From: Lacibacter sediminis | Lineage (GTDB): Bacteria > Bacteroidota > Bacteroidia > Chitinophagales > Chitinophagaceae | Length of the DNA stretch: 64,000 bases | Direction of reading: 5' to 3' | NCBI RefSeq assembly: GCF_014168535.1 | Contig: NZ_CP060007.1 | Location: 1,054,001-1,118,000, forward strand | In this document: positions 8,800-17,236 of the stretch, one piece after another | Position numbering within the stretch: position 1 is the first letter of the stretch | How the letters are laid out: every line of letters starts with the position of its first letter | Notes under the pieces: model-generated | Told to the model about the DNA's origin: nothing | Seen by the model: the letters and a program-made list of their open reading frames with translations, nothing else | Database searches by the model: none | Made by a program: the position numbers and the translations under genes

Positions 8800-9567
8800 A
8801 TGAAATTATTACTCAAACCACTACAAGTCATCTACGTCATTTACGCCATCATCCTTTTTTTGGTCATGATGGTGATTGTAATACCATTTGTACTCATTGC
8901 ATCTTTGTTTGGAAAGATCAAAGGCGGTAATGCCGTGATGCGTATTGTACATTGGTGGGCAGATGTATGGTTGTTCATGATTGGCATCTTTCATATCCGC
9001 ATCGTTGAAGAAGAAATAAAACAACATCAGCCCTACATTTTTGTAAGCAATCATAACTCGTACATGGATATACCGCAGATGCTGAAAGCCATTCGCAGTC
9101 CATTGCGCATTTTAGGAAAAGCAGAAACAGGCAAGATACCGCTCTTCGGAATTATTTATAATGCAGCAGTTGTGACTGTATTACGTGGAAGTGCGCAGAA
9201 CAGGGCAAAAAGTGTAAAGACATTGAAGAGTGTGTTGAGCCATGAGATATCGATCTATATTGCTCCTGAAGGAACATTTAATATGACGGACAAACCATTG
9301 ATCGATTTTTATGATGGTGCTTTTCGACTGGCAATTGAGACGGAAACACCCATTAAGCCGATGTTGTTTTTAGATTCAGTTGATCGTTTACACTGGAGCA
9401 GCGTTTTTTCATTGACACCGGGTAAATTAAGAACTGTTTACCTGGAAGAAATTTCCCCTGAAGGTTATAGTCCATTTGAGGTAGATCAACTGAAGCAAAA
9501 AGTTTATGATTTAATGGAAGCCAAACTGAAAGAATATAAAGCGAGTTGGATAGCGAGTGGTGAATAG
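8800..9567 (+). CDS. 1-acyl-sn-glycerol-3-phosphate acyltransferase (PlsC family)
   Basis: A 255-residue membrane acyltransferase that adds the second fatty acid to lysophosphatidic acid during phospholipid synthesis. The N-terminal hydrophobic helix (residues about 8-36) is followed by the catalytic HX4D motif (H85-D90 in NHNSYMD) and the phosphate-binding EGTF motif (157-160 in APEGTFN). It is followed by priA after 101 bp. A lysophospholipid acyltransferase with another headgroup preference cannot be excluded. Confidence 0.88.
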   Translation: MKLLLKPLQVIYVIYAIILFLVMMVIVIPFVLIASLFGKIKGGNAVMRIVHWWADVWLFMIGIFHIRIVEEEIKQHQPYIFVSNHNSYMDIPQMLKAIRSPLRILGKAETGKIPLFGIIYNAAVVTVLRGSAQNRAKSVKTLKSVLSHEISIYIAPEGTFNMTDKPLIDFYDGAFRLAIETETPIKPMLFLDSVDRLHWSSVFSLTPGKLRTVYLEEISPEGYSPFEVDQLKQKVYDLMEAKLKEYKASWIASGE

Positions 9568-9667
9568 GGAATAGTGAGTAGGCCATTCAGCACTTCGATA
9601 ATTTTACAGTTACATTCAGGCATACTCTTTAAATTGCATATTCACTATTCACTATTGACCATTCACC
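9559..9667. repeat. Imperfect inverted repeat spanning the plsC-priA gap
   Basis: GGTGAATAGGGAATAGTGAG at 9559-9578 is mirrored by the run TATTCACTATTCACTATTGA at 9639-9658 and its continuation to 9667. The right arm is itself a short tandem of ATTCACT units. The left arm covers the plsC stop codon and the right arm ends one base before the priA GTG start. Drifting AT-rich repeats of this sort look like decayed intergenic elements. Confidence 0.6.
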
Positions 9668-9668
9668 C

Positions 9669-12107
9669 GTGTACGCCGAAATTATCATACCACTTGCTCT
9701 TCCAAAAAATTATACCTGGAGCATTCCTGAGCGTTTGCAGGAACAGGTGCGTGTGGGCGTTAGAGTGGAAGTGGAGCTGCGGAAGAAACGATATGCCGGT
9801 GTCATCAAAACTATTCATAACAATAAGCCTGCAGCGTTTGATCCGAAATATATTTTGAATGTGCTCGATGTAGAACCCATCATTCATGAAGAACAGTTGA
9901 AGTTGTGGCAATGGATTGCAGATTACTATTTATGTACCGAAGGTGAAGTGATGGCCGCAGCTTTACCTGCGCATTTTAAACTCAGCAGTGAGACCATTCT
10001 TGTTTATAATGATGAGATCGGTGAAGATTTTTCTACTCTTGATCATGATGAATACTTAGTGGCAGAAGCTTTGCTTATTCGAAAAGAATTGAAGTTGCCC
10101 GAAGTGCAATTGATACTTGATACATCGCATGTATATCCCGTGGTGAAACGGTTGATCGAAAAGCGGGTTTGTTTTGTGTGGGAATCGTTGAAGGAAACTT
10201 ACTCGGCTAAGAAAGAAACATTCGTCTTACTCAATCCGCAATACGATAATGAAGAGCAGTTGAGTGAATTGCTCAACAACTGGAGCCGTGCACCCAAACA
10301 AATGGAATTGTTATTAAGCTATCTGCACCTTATGAAAACGGAAGGTGAAGTGAGTAAAACTGCCTTGTTGAAAAAAAGCAGTGCAAGTGATGCGCAATTG
10401 AAAGGATTGGTCGAAAAGAATATTTTATTTTTGGAAAAACGTGCTGTTGATCGTTTGCAGAACCTGCCGAGAAATGTATCAATCGATTTCGAATTAACCA
10501 CTGCACAGCAAGCAGCATTGGATGAAATACGCACATCTTTTGAAGCAAAACATGTTTGTCTGCTTCATGGTGTAACCGGCAGTGGTAAAACATTACTCTA
10601 CATTAAACTCATTGAAGAGTATATCAAAAAAGGAAAGCAGGTATTGTACCTGTTGCCTGAGATCGCATTGACTGCACAGATCATTCGTCGATTGCAAAAA
10701 CATTTCGGTGGCTATATTGGAATCTATCACAGCAAGTTTAACCAGAACGAACGCATTGAAATCTGGAACAAGATCAAGAGCGGTGAAATGAAAGTGGTGT
10801 TGGGTGCAAGAAGTTCTTTGTTTCTTCCCTTTGCAGATTTGGGTTTAGTTGTTTGTGACGAAGAGCACGACAGCAGTTACAAACAACAGCAACCTGCTCC
10901 ACGTTACAACTCACGTGACGCTGCCGTTTATTATGCAACGGTGTTTGGTGCCAAAGTATTACTGGGCAGCGGTACACCTTCCATTGAAACTTATTACAAC
11001 ACGCAAACAGAAAAATACAGCTTAGTTGAATTGAATGAGCGTTACGGAGAAGGTGAATTACCTGTCATCGAATTGATCGATACCAAACCACTCTTCAAAC
11101 AAACGAAAGAAAAAGTGATGATTGCACCGGTGCTGCAAAAAGCCATCGAAGAATCATTGCAACAAAATAAACAAGTCATACTTTTTCAAAACAGGAGAGG
11201 CTACACTCCTCACCAGGTTTGTAAAGCCTGCGGCTGGATTCCGCATTGCCGTTATTGCGATGTGAGTTTAACCTTTCATAAATTCAAAAACAAACTACAA
11301 TGTCATTACTGCGGAACGGTGTATCCAACTGCGGTTACATGCGAAGCCTGCGGCAGTCATGATTTTATGCAGTTGAATTTCGGCACAGAGAAAGTGGAAG
11401 AACAATTGCAGGAACTGATTCCGCATGCAAAGATTGCACGGATGGATTATGATACGGTGAGTGGCAAAACAGCACATGATCAGTTGATCCAGAATTTCGA
11501 ACAGCATCGCATTGATGTATTGGTAGGCACACAAATGGTGGTGAAGGGTTTGGATTTTGAACATGTGAATCTTGTGGGCATACTTGATGCAGACAGTTTA
11601 TTAAGCTTCGCTGATTTTCGTGTAAACGAACGTGGCTTTCAGTTGATGGAGCAGGTGAGTGGTCGTGCCGGGCGCAAAGATGCACATGGCAAAGTGTTGA
11701 TACAGGTAGCCAACACGAATCACCCGGTGTTGAAGTTTGTAAAGGCGCATGATTACAAATCGTTTTATGCAGAAGAGATACAAGGCAGGCGACAGTTTTT
11801 TTATCCGCCGTTTTCACGCATCATTCAACTGACATTTAAGCATAAGCAAAAAGAAGTGGTGGAAGCTGCTGCACAACTGGTGGCAGAAAATATGAAACCA
11901 CTGTTTGCAAATTATATGGTTGGTCCTGCAGAGCCGGTGGTGAACCGCATCCGCAATCAATACATCATGGAGCTGATTTTTAAATTGCCGAAGGATGCAC
12001 AGCTGATGCATCAATGCAAAGAAATGATCTTAGCACAGGAAGTTCATTTGCATAACCATCCGGGCTTTAAAAGTGTGGTGGTGATACCGGATGTAGATAA
12101 GATATGA
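9669..12107 (+). CDS. priA: Primosomal replication restart helicase PriA
   Basis: An 812-residue PriA, the 3'-5' helicase that reloads the replisome at stalled forks. The N-terminal 3'-DNA-binding domain starts at MYAEIIIPLALPKNYTW. The helicase has motif I GVTGSGKT and a DEEH box (VVCDEEHDSSYKQ). Between the helicase lobes lie paired zinc cysteines (CKACGWIPHCRYC and CHYCG...CEACG), diagnostic of PriA. The start is GTG, directly after an intergenic repeat; the first residues fit the family N-terminus. Confidence 0.96.
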   Translation: MYAEIIIPLALPKNYTWSIPERLQEQVRVGVRVEVELRKKRYAGVIKTIHNNKPAAFDPKYILNVLDVEPIIHEEQLKLWQWIADYYLCTEGEVMAAALPAHFKLSSETILVYNDEIGEDFSTLDHDEYLVAEALLIRKELKLPEVQLILDTSHVYPVVKRLIEKRVCFVWESLKETYSAKKETFVLLNPQYDNEEQLSELLNNWSRAPKQMELLLSYLHLMKTEGEVSKTALLKKSSASDAQLKGLVEKNILFLEKRAVDRLQNLPRNVSIDFELTTAQQAALDEIRTSFEAKHVCLLHGVTGSGKTLLYIKLIEEYIKKGKQVLYLLPEIALTAQIIRRLQKHFGGYIGIYHSKFNQNERIEIWNKIKSGEMKVVLGARSSLFLPFADLGLVVCDEEHDSSYKQQQPAPRYNSRDAAVYYATVFGAKVLLGSGTPSIETYYNTQTEKYSLVELNERYGEGELPVIELIDTKPLFKQTKEKVMIAPVLQKAIEESLQQNKQVILFQNRRGYTPHQVCKACGWIPHCRYCDVSLTFHKFKNKLQCHYCGTVYPTAVTCEACGSHDFMQLNFGTEKVEEQLQELIPHAKIARMDYDTVSGKTAHDQLIQNFEQHRIDVLVGTQMVVKGLDFEHVNLVGILDADSLLSFADFRVNERGFQLMEQVSGRAGRKDAHGKVLIQVANTNHPVLKFVKAHDYKSFYAEEIQGRRQFFYPPFSRIIQLTFKHKQKEVVEAAAQLVAENMKPLFANYMVGPAEPVVNRIRNQYIMELIFKLPKDAQLMHQCKEMILAQEVHLHNHPGFKSVVVIPDVDKI

Positions 12108-12114
12108 TAGCTGA

Positions 12115-12636
12115 TTATTTCTGAGCAGTATTCAAATAATCAATTGGGTTCAAATAAAACATCTTCTTCCATCCCTGAATTGAATTATCCTTTCGCCATG
12201 GCAATGGAATAATTGAACGAATGGTATAATGCAGATGCGGCGCCTTACCAGCAGCATTACCCGTTGTTCCAACAGTGCCAATTACTTCTCTGCGATTTGT
12301 CCATGCAAATGTGGATGTTTTGATCTCTCTCAGATGAGCATAGTAATGCAATCTCCATTTTGGACCAAGTATCAATACAACGTTTCCACCTTTTTTAATT
12401 TTACCTGTATAAAGCACTAATCCTCCCGTTGAAGAAACGACATCTGTTCCTTCTTTCGAAAATATATCTACGCCTTTATGTGTCACTGAAGTTCCCCATG
12501 GATAAGCCCAGAATGATTGTTGATGATAGCTTTGTCTCGTGGATCCTTTAACTGGTGAGATAAAGTGTTGTGGCAGCAGAAATCCCAATGCAATGAGGAG
12601 AAGTAGGCCAACTGCAAGTCGTTTAAAATATTTCAT
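12115..12636 (-). CDS. M23-family (LytM) metallopeptidase, membrane-anchored
   Basis: A 173-residue protein with an N-terminal transmembrane or signal helix (residues 8-22) and a peptidase M23 domain that cleaves peptidoglycan cross-links. The zinc ligands are visible: H53 and D57 in HKGVDIF, and H136 in HLHY (HxH at 134-136), with H101 as the likely catalytic histidine. Its full set of ligands suggests an active enzyme. It is convergent with priA, with only 7 bp between stops. The start at MKYFKR is preferred over the upstream non-ATG codon at 12681. Confidence 0.88.
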   Translation of the reverse strand: MKYFKRLAVGLLLLIALGFLLPQHFISPVKGSTRQSYHQQSFWAYPWGTSVTHKGVDIFSKEGTDVVSSTGGLVLYTGKIKKGGNVVLILGPKWRLHYYAHLREIKTSTFAWTNRREVIGTVGTTGNAAGKAPHLHYTIRSIIPLPWRKDNSIQGWKKMFYLNPIDYLNTAQK

Positions 12637-12724
12637 GTGTTCACAAAACGGCCCTAGCTGGAAGATATTTTTTTGACACACTTATTTTACAATGCTTTTG
12701 CATTTAGCAATTCGGAATTGCCGC

Positions 12725-12756
12725 AAAAAGCAAATCCCCCCGTTTTAGCGGAGGGA
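12725..12756 (-). terminator. Possible rho-independent terminator, minus strand
   Basis: On the minus strand TCCCTCCG pairs with CGGGGGGA (one G-U pair) around a six-base loop, followed by TTTGCTTTTTG. It points away from the RRM gene, so it would end a transcript arising within 12760-13060 or read-through from the RRM gene. Confidence 0.55.
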
Positions 12757-13060
12757 CGTGCAGGAATTTTGTTCCATCAATTCGGTAAATGTGTCTCTTG
12801 TTTACGTTTTTAATAGGGTTGATGGATCATCGGTTTTAAGGATACGAATTCATTTTAGTTTTCAAAGGATTTAAATTTCTGTCAGTTCTTAATAGAGTAC
12901 GGATTTTTTCTATTGGTATTGGATTATTAATTTCTGATGTAAATCTCTGAATAGTTTTTTATAGTTGCCCGGGTACATTTGACCGATTTTTTTGCGGAAA
13001 ATCTCATCGTGGTTTTACGACATATTATTTTTATTAATCAAGCCTCCACCAGCTAACAGC

Positions 13061-13089
13061 AATAAAAAATCCCTCTTACAAAGAGGGAT
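13061..13089 (-). terminator. Rho-independent terminator of the RRM gene
   Basis: On the minus strand ATCCCTCTT and AAGAGGGAT form a 9-bp stem with a 3-base loop (13069-13089), followed by a T-rich run complementary to 13061-13068. It begins 28 bp after the RRM stop codon. Confidence 0.85.
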
Positions 13090-13116
13090 CTGAAAATCGT
13101 ATTCGTTCTGTATAGC

Positions 13117-13521
13117 TTAGTAACGTCGGCCACCGCCTCCGCCACCACTATAACCACCGCCACCGCCGCCATAGCCTCCGCCACCACCTGGACGTCCGCC
13201 ACCATAACCACCACCGCCGCCTGGTCTGCCACCACCATAGCCGCCTCCACCTCTGTTTCCACCACCGCCACCTGGGCGATCTTCTGCCTGCTTCACCACT
13301 AATGGTTTTCTGCTGCGTCCGAGTGTAATATCATTGAGCAATTCAATTGCATCTTTACCATCTTGTTCTTCCTGCATGGTTACAAAACCAAAGCCACGGC
13401 TTTTTCCGGTTTCACGATCGATCGAAACTTTAGCTGAAACCACTTTGCCAAACTTTTCGAAAATTTCTTCCAATTCGGCATCGTCTACATCATAGGGTAA
13501 GCCGGCTACAAATAAATTCAT
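13117..13521 (-). CDS. Glycine-rich RRM RNA-binding protein
   Basis: A 134-residue protein with one RNA recognition motif (residues 1-80) and a glycine-rich tail (about 88-134). RNP2 is LFVAGL at the N-terminus and RNP1 is RGFGFVTM. The tail repeats the unit GGRPGGGGGYGG. Such proteins are common in Bacteroidota and cyanobacteria and are thought to act as abundant RNA chaperones, often under cold stress. The start MNLFVAG at 13521 fits the family; an upstream non-ATG extension does not. The tail DNA is a GC-rich repeat that also opens a long false frame. Confidence 0.92.
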   Translation of the reverse strand: MNLFVAGLPYDVDDAELEEIFEKFGKVVSAKVSIDRETGKSRGFGFVTMQEEQDGKDAIELLNDITLGRSRKPLVVKQAEDRPGGGGGNRGGGGYGGGRPGGGGGYGGGRPGGGGGYGGGGGGYSGGGGGGRRY

Positions 13522-13757
13522 TGTTTTAATTTTTGTAAAGCTAATTAATACTGTTGATTCCGTCCTCAAGATAGTCAGTTTAAGTCATATTTCAGCCTGT
13601 TTCGCTTGATTTAGGTCATGGCATTGTCGATTTTCAGCGTTCATTTCCGGATTCATAACGAACAATTCATATCAACAGAAAAAGCCAATTCGGAATTTAC
13701 GATACAACTGTCCTTACTTAGTTCTTTGCAGTTATTGAGCGTGGATAATTATGCTAT

Positions 13758-13790
13758 AAAAAAGAAGCGCAGTTGTTGATGCTGCGCTTC
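13758..13790 (-). terminator. Rho-independent terminator of the S74-domain gene
   Basis: GAAGCGCAG (13764-13772) and CTGCGCTTC (13782-13790) form a 9-bp stem, followed on the minus strand by six T residues (complement of 13758-13763). It lies 12 bp after the stop of the gene at 13802-14254. Confidence 0.88.
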
Positions 13791-13801
13791 CTGCTTATTT
13801 T

Positions 13802-14254
13802 TTATTTTGCTTGCGTTACCGCAACGTCTTTCTTCTTTTTCAATGCTTCAATTTCTGATTTCAATTGATCGATCTGCTTTTGCTGTTCAACAATTGAAGC
13901 AACCAATACCGGAATTAAGCTTGTTTCATTAATGCTTGCAATACTTGCATTTTTATAGTTGTTCTTACCCTGCATGTATGACACTCGCTTTTCTTTTACC
14001 AGTTCAGGAAACACTGCCTGGATATTGTCTGATAAGAAACCGTACTGTTTGCCGGTTTGCAGGTTGAGGAACTTGTACTGTTTCGTGTTGTATTCAAAAC
14101 TGATTGGTTTAAGTTGCGACAGTCTTTCAACCGGGTTACTGATGCTTGCAACATTCAGTTTTGTTTGCTCGTCGTTAATAGTTTGAGCGATTGTATTTGT
14201 TGAAATAAAAAAACTTACTGTAATGAATGCGATATATTTAATAGAAGTGAACAT
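13802..14254 (-). CDS. Secreted protein with an endosialidase-chaperone (S74-like) domain
   Basis: A 150-residue protein with a signal peptide (cleavage likely after TNTIAQ) and a compact domain: VERLSQLKPISFEYN, then YGFLSDNIQAVFPELV, and a C-terminal coiled coil EQQKQIDQLKSEIEALKKKK. This is the pattern of the intramolecular chaperone domain (Peptidase_S74) found at the end of tail fibres and of Bacteroidota surface proteins. Here it stands alone without the long upstream fibre part. Role unknown; envelope localisation is likely. Confidence 0.75.
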   Translation of the reverse strand: MFTSIKYIAFITVSFFISTNTIAQTINDEQTKLNVASISNPVERLSQLKPISFEYNTKQYKFLNLQTGKQYGFLSDNIQAVFPELVKEKRVSYMQGKNNYKNASIASINETSLIPVLVASIVEQQKQIDQLKSEIEALKKKKDVAVTQAK

Positions 14255-14344
14255 GAGAATATTAATTAAATGATTTGTAATACGATCTTTGTGCAATATC
14301 CGGGAGGATAGTACATCAGATCATGAAACGATAGAACGGGATAA

Positions 14345-14641
14345 TTATGCCTGTTCGGGCGGGGGAGTTGGGTTCTTAATATTCACCTCTTCTATAAAGG
14401 CAGAGTTGGAGAATGCTGTTTTATTTTTTCGTCCGTTTGTATCTAAGACGATATTATTCATTAAAATGGAGTAGGACTGAAATTTTTCCTTCGATTCAGG
14501 ATCGGTCTTTTCTTCTTTTTGTTCTTGCTCCGGATTGATGGAAACTTCAAAATCAGCGTATAAATCAGTGAATGGAAGTATAACCGAAACGCTATTTAAG
14601 GCAAACAGAAGAATAAAAAATATGGAAAGAAAATACTTCAT
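14345..14641 (-). CDS. Small secreted or membrane-anchored protein of unknown function
   Basis: A 98-residue protein I do not recognise. It begins MKYFLSIFFILLFALNSVSV, a clear signal peptide or anchor, followed by an acidic stretch (EQEQKEEKTDPESKEK) and a C-terminus ending in PTPPPEQA. The codon usage and signal suggest a real gene. It lies between the S74-domain gene and the NAD(P)-binding protein gene with about 90-117 bp on each side, so it probably has its own promoter. Confidence 0.55.
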   Translation of the reverse strand: MKYFLSIFFILLFALNSVSVILPFTDLYADFEVSINPEQEQKEEKTDPESKEKFQSYSILMNNIVLDTNGRKNKTAFSNSAFIEEVNIKNPTPPPEQA

Positions 14642-14758
14642 CAATCGTTCACAATTTTCAATGTGCAAATGTAAAGAAAAGCACGGTTTAATGTTTAATT
14701 AATATGAACGAATTTAGAAAGTTTAATAAAATTTAACGGTTGTTTTGATAGCAACAAT

Positions 14759-15409
14759 CTATGCGATCATTTCATTGTAATAGTAAACACTTAGTCCTTC
14801 TTTTTCTTCTTTCGCAGCCTTCAGCATGGCCCTTGCAACAGTGGCTCCACGAATTGCCTTGTATTTTGAAGGGATTAAAAATGAAAAGATATTGAACAGT
14901 GTGGTGAGCACAGTCTCACCTGTGCGTTCGTTCAATTTTCTTCCTGCTAAAAATGATGGCCGGAACACATGAAAACTTTTGAATTTGTAGCCGGCGATCA
15001 TTTCTTCCACTTCGCCCTTTAACCTGGAATAAAAAATGCGTGAACGGGCATCGGCACCAATAGCCGATACAAGTAGAAACTGTTTGAACCCGGCTTCCTT
15101 GCCAAAACGTGCAGCATTAACCGGAATATCAAAATCAATGGATCGGTACAACAATTTATTGCCTTTCACATTTGCATTGGTGGTGCCAATACAGGAAAAA
15201 ATACAATCGCCTGTACCAAGATTTTTTCTATACATCTCATAATCCGAAAAGTCGGTGATAAAGACCTCAAGCTTGGGATGTTGAATTGGAATTGGTTTAC
15301 GCACCAATACTCTCACTGTTGAAAAAGCATCGTCAGCAAGTAGCTGTTCTACCAGTGATGAGCCAATTAATCCGGTGGCTCCTAATACAACTGCTGTTTG
15401 TCCGTTCAT
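14759..15409 (-). CDS. NAD(P)-binding Rossmann-fold oxidoreductase, HTATIP2-like
   Basis: A 216-residue short-chain dehydrogenase-like (atypical SDR) protein. The dinucleotide site is VVLGATGLIGSSLV near the N-terminus. FLLVSAIGADARSRIFYSRLKGEVE carries the S...YxxxK active-site pattern, and RPSFLAGRK follows. This is the pattern of HTATIP2/YbjT-like nucleoside-diphosphate-sugar epimerase relatives. The substrate is unknown. Start MNGQTAV at 15409 is preferred because residues upstream add nothing to the fold and the murB promoter lies just beyond. Divergent from murB with 22 bp between starts. Confidence 0.85.
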   Translation of the reverse strand: MNGQTAVVLGATGLIGSSLVEQLLADDAFSTVRVLVRKPIPIQHPKLEVFITDFSDYEMYRKNLGTGDCIFSCIGTTNANVKGNKLLYRSIDFDIPVNAARFGKEAGFKQFLLVSAIGADARSRIFYSRLKGEVEEMIAGYKFKSFHVFRPSFLAGRKLNERTGETVLTTLFNIFSFLIPSKYKAIRGATVARAMLKAAKEEKEGLSVYYYNEMIA

Positions 15410-15416
15410 AAATTCT

Positions 15417-15424
15417 TTATTTTG
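15417..15424 (+). promoter_or_regulatory. Likely -7 element (TTATTTTG) of murB
   Basis: TTATTTTG differs from TAnnTTTG at one position. The murB ATG is seven bases after its last base, so the transcript would be leaderless or nearly so. The divergent neighbour starts only 8 bp away on the other side. Confidence 0.5.
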
Positions 15425-15431
15425 CACCTAG

Positions 15432-16454
15432 ATGCAAATTCACGAAAATCTTTCACTCCGGCAATACAATACATTTGGGATTGATGTAAAAGCAAAACAC
15501 TTTGCCGATTTCTCCTCAGCTGCACAGTTACAGGAAATACTGGCTTACATGCATCAGCTTTCACCACGAATCAATAAACTGATACTTGGCGGTGGCAGCA
15601 ATATTCTTTTTACAGCCGACGTAAATGCATTGGTACTGAAGAATGAAGTTTCCGGGATCAATGTTATAAAGCAGGACGATGAATTTGTATATGTGCAGGT
15701 GGGGGCCGGAGTTAACTGGCACAGCTTTGTGCAGCATTGCGTGCAACAGGGTTGGGGAGGCGTTGAGAATTTAAGTTTGATACCGGGCAATGCAGGTGCA
15801 AGTCCGATGCAGAATATTGGCGCTTATGGTGTAGAGATCAAAGATGTGTTTGAAGAACTGGAAGCCTATCATCTGCACGACAAAACCATCGTCAAATTTT
15901 CTGCAGTTGATTGTGCGTTTGGCTATCGTGAAAGTGTGTTCAAACGGAAGTACAAAGATCAGTTTGTCATTATCTCGGTTACCTATAAGCTCAGAAAGAA
16001 TCCATTGTTCAATACCAGTTATGGAGCTATTAACCAGGAACTGGAAAAGATGGGTGTGAAGGAATTAAGTATTGCAGCCATTTCACAGGCAGTGATCAAT
16101 ATCCGTTCATCGAAGTTGCCTGATCCGAAAGTGATTGGTAATGCAGGAAGTTTTTTTAAGAATCCATCTATCAGTAAAGAACAATACGATCAGTTGAAGA
16201 ATGAGTTCCCGTCATTGATAGCTTTTACAAATCCTGATGGAACAATGAAACTTGCTGCAGGTTGGTTAATTGAACAATGTGGCTGGAAGGGATATCGCAA
16301 GGGCGATGCGGGCTGTCATGCAAAGCAGGCATTGGTATTGGTGAATTATGGTGCTGCAACCGGCAAAGAAATTTATGATCTGAGTGAAGAGATCATGCAG
16401 AGCGTGAAGCAGAAATTTGGCGTGGAGTTGGAGAGAGAAGTGAATATTTTTTAA
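15432..16454 (+). CDS. murB: UDP-N-acetylenolpyruvoylglucosamine reductase MurB
   Basis: A 340-residue FAD enzyme that reduces UDP-GlcNAc-enolpyruvate to UDP-MurNAc in peptidoglycan synthesis. The FAD domain has LILGGGSNILF and the NLSLIPGNAGASPMQNIGAY stretch. The substrate domain has FGYRESVFK (type I MurB tyrosine loop), and the catalytic proton-donor region GNAGSFFKNP is present. The length matches type I enzymes. It is monocistronic, convergent with the phosphopantetheinyl transferase gene. Confidence 0.96.
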   Translation: MQIHENLSLRQYNTFGIDVKAKHFADFSSAAQLQEILAYMHQLSPRINKLILGGGSNILFTADVNALVLKNEVSGINVIKQDDEFVYVQVGAGVNWHSFVQHCVQQGWGGVENLSLIPGNAGASPMQNIGAYGVEIKDVFEELEAYHLHDKTIVKFSAVDCAFGYRESVFKRKYKDQFVIISVTYKLRKNPLFNTSYGAINQELEKMGVKELSIAAISQAVINIRSSKLPDPKVIGNAGSFFKNPSISKEQYDQLKNEFPSLIAFTNPDGTMKLAAGWLIEQCGWKGYRKGDAGCHAKQALVLVNYGAATGKEIYDLSEEIMQSVKQKFGVELEREVNIF

Positions 16455-16537
16455 AGCTGTAAGCTGCCAGACACTAGCTGCAAGTAAATACAACAACACG
16501 CAAAGCTTGAAGCTTGCAGCGAATAGCTAGCAGCTTT
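16453..16537. repeat. Nested inverted repeat between convergent genes
   Basis: AAAGCTG (16453-16459) pairs with CAGCTTT (16531-16537), and inside it GCTGCAAG (16477-16484) pairs with CTTGCAGC (16513-16520). The block fills the space between the murB stop and the stop of the opposite gene and probably ends both transcripts. It is built of AGCTGCAAGC-like units, as in dispersed Bacteroidota repeats (recollection, not searched). Confidence 0.6.
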
Positions 16538-16538
16538 C

Positions 16539-17168
16539 TTAGCTAACCACCCAACTCATCACCAACTCTTTCATAAAACGGTAATGCACAGTTAACGGCA
16601 ACGGATCATATTTTTGAAAACTGCAAATGAGTTTTCCTTCTTCGTCATTGCCTTCAATGTTTTCAATACGCATATGCTCACGAAAATCAACACCACCATC
16701 GCCAAACCATTTAAACATCGATTCTTTGGTGCTCCACAGCAAAGTAGCTAATTGCAGAAGTTGGGCAGCGCTCATCTGCTCATCAAGAAACATCTTTTCC
16801 TGCAGCGTTAAAAATTTATGACTGATGCGTAAAATCTTATCGCTTGGCTGCTCAATATCAACACCCACCCGTTGTTTACTGCTAACGATGGCTGCGGCAT
16901 AATTGCCACAATGCGAAATAGAGAAATGGTACTTCTCATCGGGCAGGAATGGTTTACGTGTATCGGCAATTAAGATTTCTTCGAGTGGAAAATCTTCAAA
17001 TAATGTTGGCAGCAGGTAGCGGCCGGCCAGGTGTTGTAACCGTTTGTGCGGATGTGATACATCCCTTTTCAATGGCACCTTTGCAAGGAAAAAATCTTCA
17101 GGTTCTTTAATAAGCCAAAGACCTGCTTTTGTATTGCTGTTGATAGTATGTTGATAAACGAGCGGCAA
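16539..17168 (-). CDS. 4'-phosphopantetheinyl transferase superfamily protein
   Basis: A 209-residue Sfp-type transferase that moves phosphopantetheine from CoA to a carrier protein. The magnesium/CoA motifs are VGVDIE and WSTKESMFK, with SISHCGNYAAA before them. The start is TTG at 17168: there is no ATG until deep in the domain, and the resulting N-terminus MPLVYQHTIN resembles Bacteroidota homologues as I recall them. No polyketide or peptide synthase genes are near, so the target is likely a fatty-acid or lipid carrier protein. Confidence 0.9.
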   Translation of the reverse strand: MPLVYQHTINSNTKAGLWLIKEPEDFFLAKVPLKRDVSHPHKRLQHLAGRYLLPTLFEDFPLEEILIADTRKPFLPDEKYHFSISHCGNYAAAIVSSKQRVGVDIEQPSDKILRISHKFLTLQEKMFLDEQMSAAQLLQLATLLWSTKESMFKWFGDGGVDFREHMRIENIEGNDEEGKLICSFQKYDPLPLTVHYRFMKELVMSWVVS

Positions 17169-17207
17169 ATTAAGATTTAAGATTTTAGATTGCAGGTTTC
17201 AGAGTTA

Positions 17208-17215
17208 TACTTTCG
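17208..17215 (+). promoter_or_regulatory. Likely -7 element (TACTTTCG) of dcd
   Basis: TACTTTCG matches TAnnTTTG at all but one fixed position and lies 21 bp before the dcd ATG. Confidence 0.45.
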
Positions 17216-17236
17216 CACAAAGCTAAAGAGAACAAA

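Larger units (their letters stand above)
12637..13116. other. 480-bp non-coding stretch with one hairpin and an ORF remnant
   Basis: No complete gene is visible. The stretch holds the terminator of the RRM gene at its right end (13061-13089), a second minus-strand hairpin at 12735-12756, and on the minus strand an open stretch of 32 codons (13008-12913, stop at 12910-12912) with ordinary codon use but a stop shortly after its only upstream ATG. This could be a decayed gene or an unannotated small RNA that ends at the 12735-12756 hairpin. Confidence 0.5.

Noticed and set aside
13053..13271. Valine/alanine-rich open frame overlapping the RRM gene on the same strand
   Set aside because: It is an out-of-frame reading of the glycine-rich tail repeats; the RRM frame has a clear domain and terminator.
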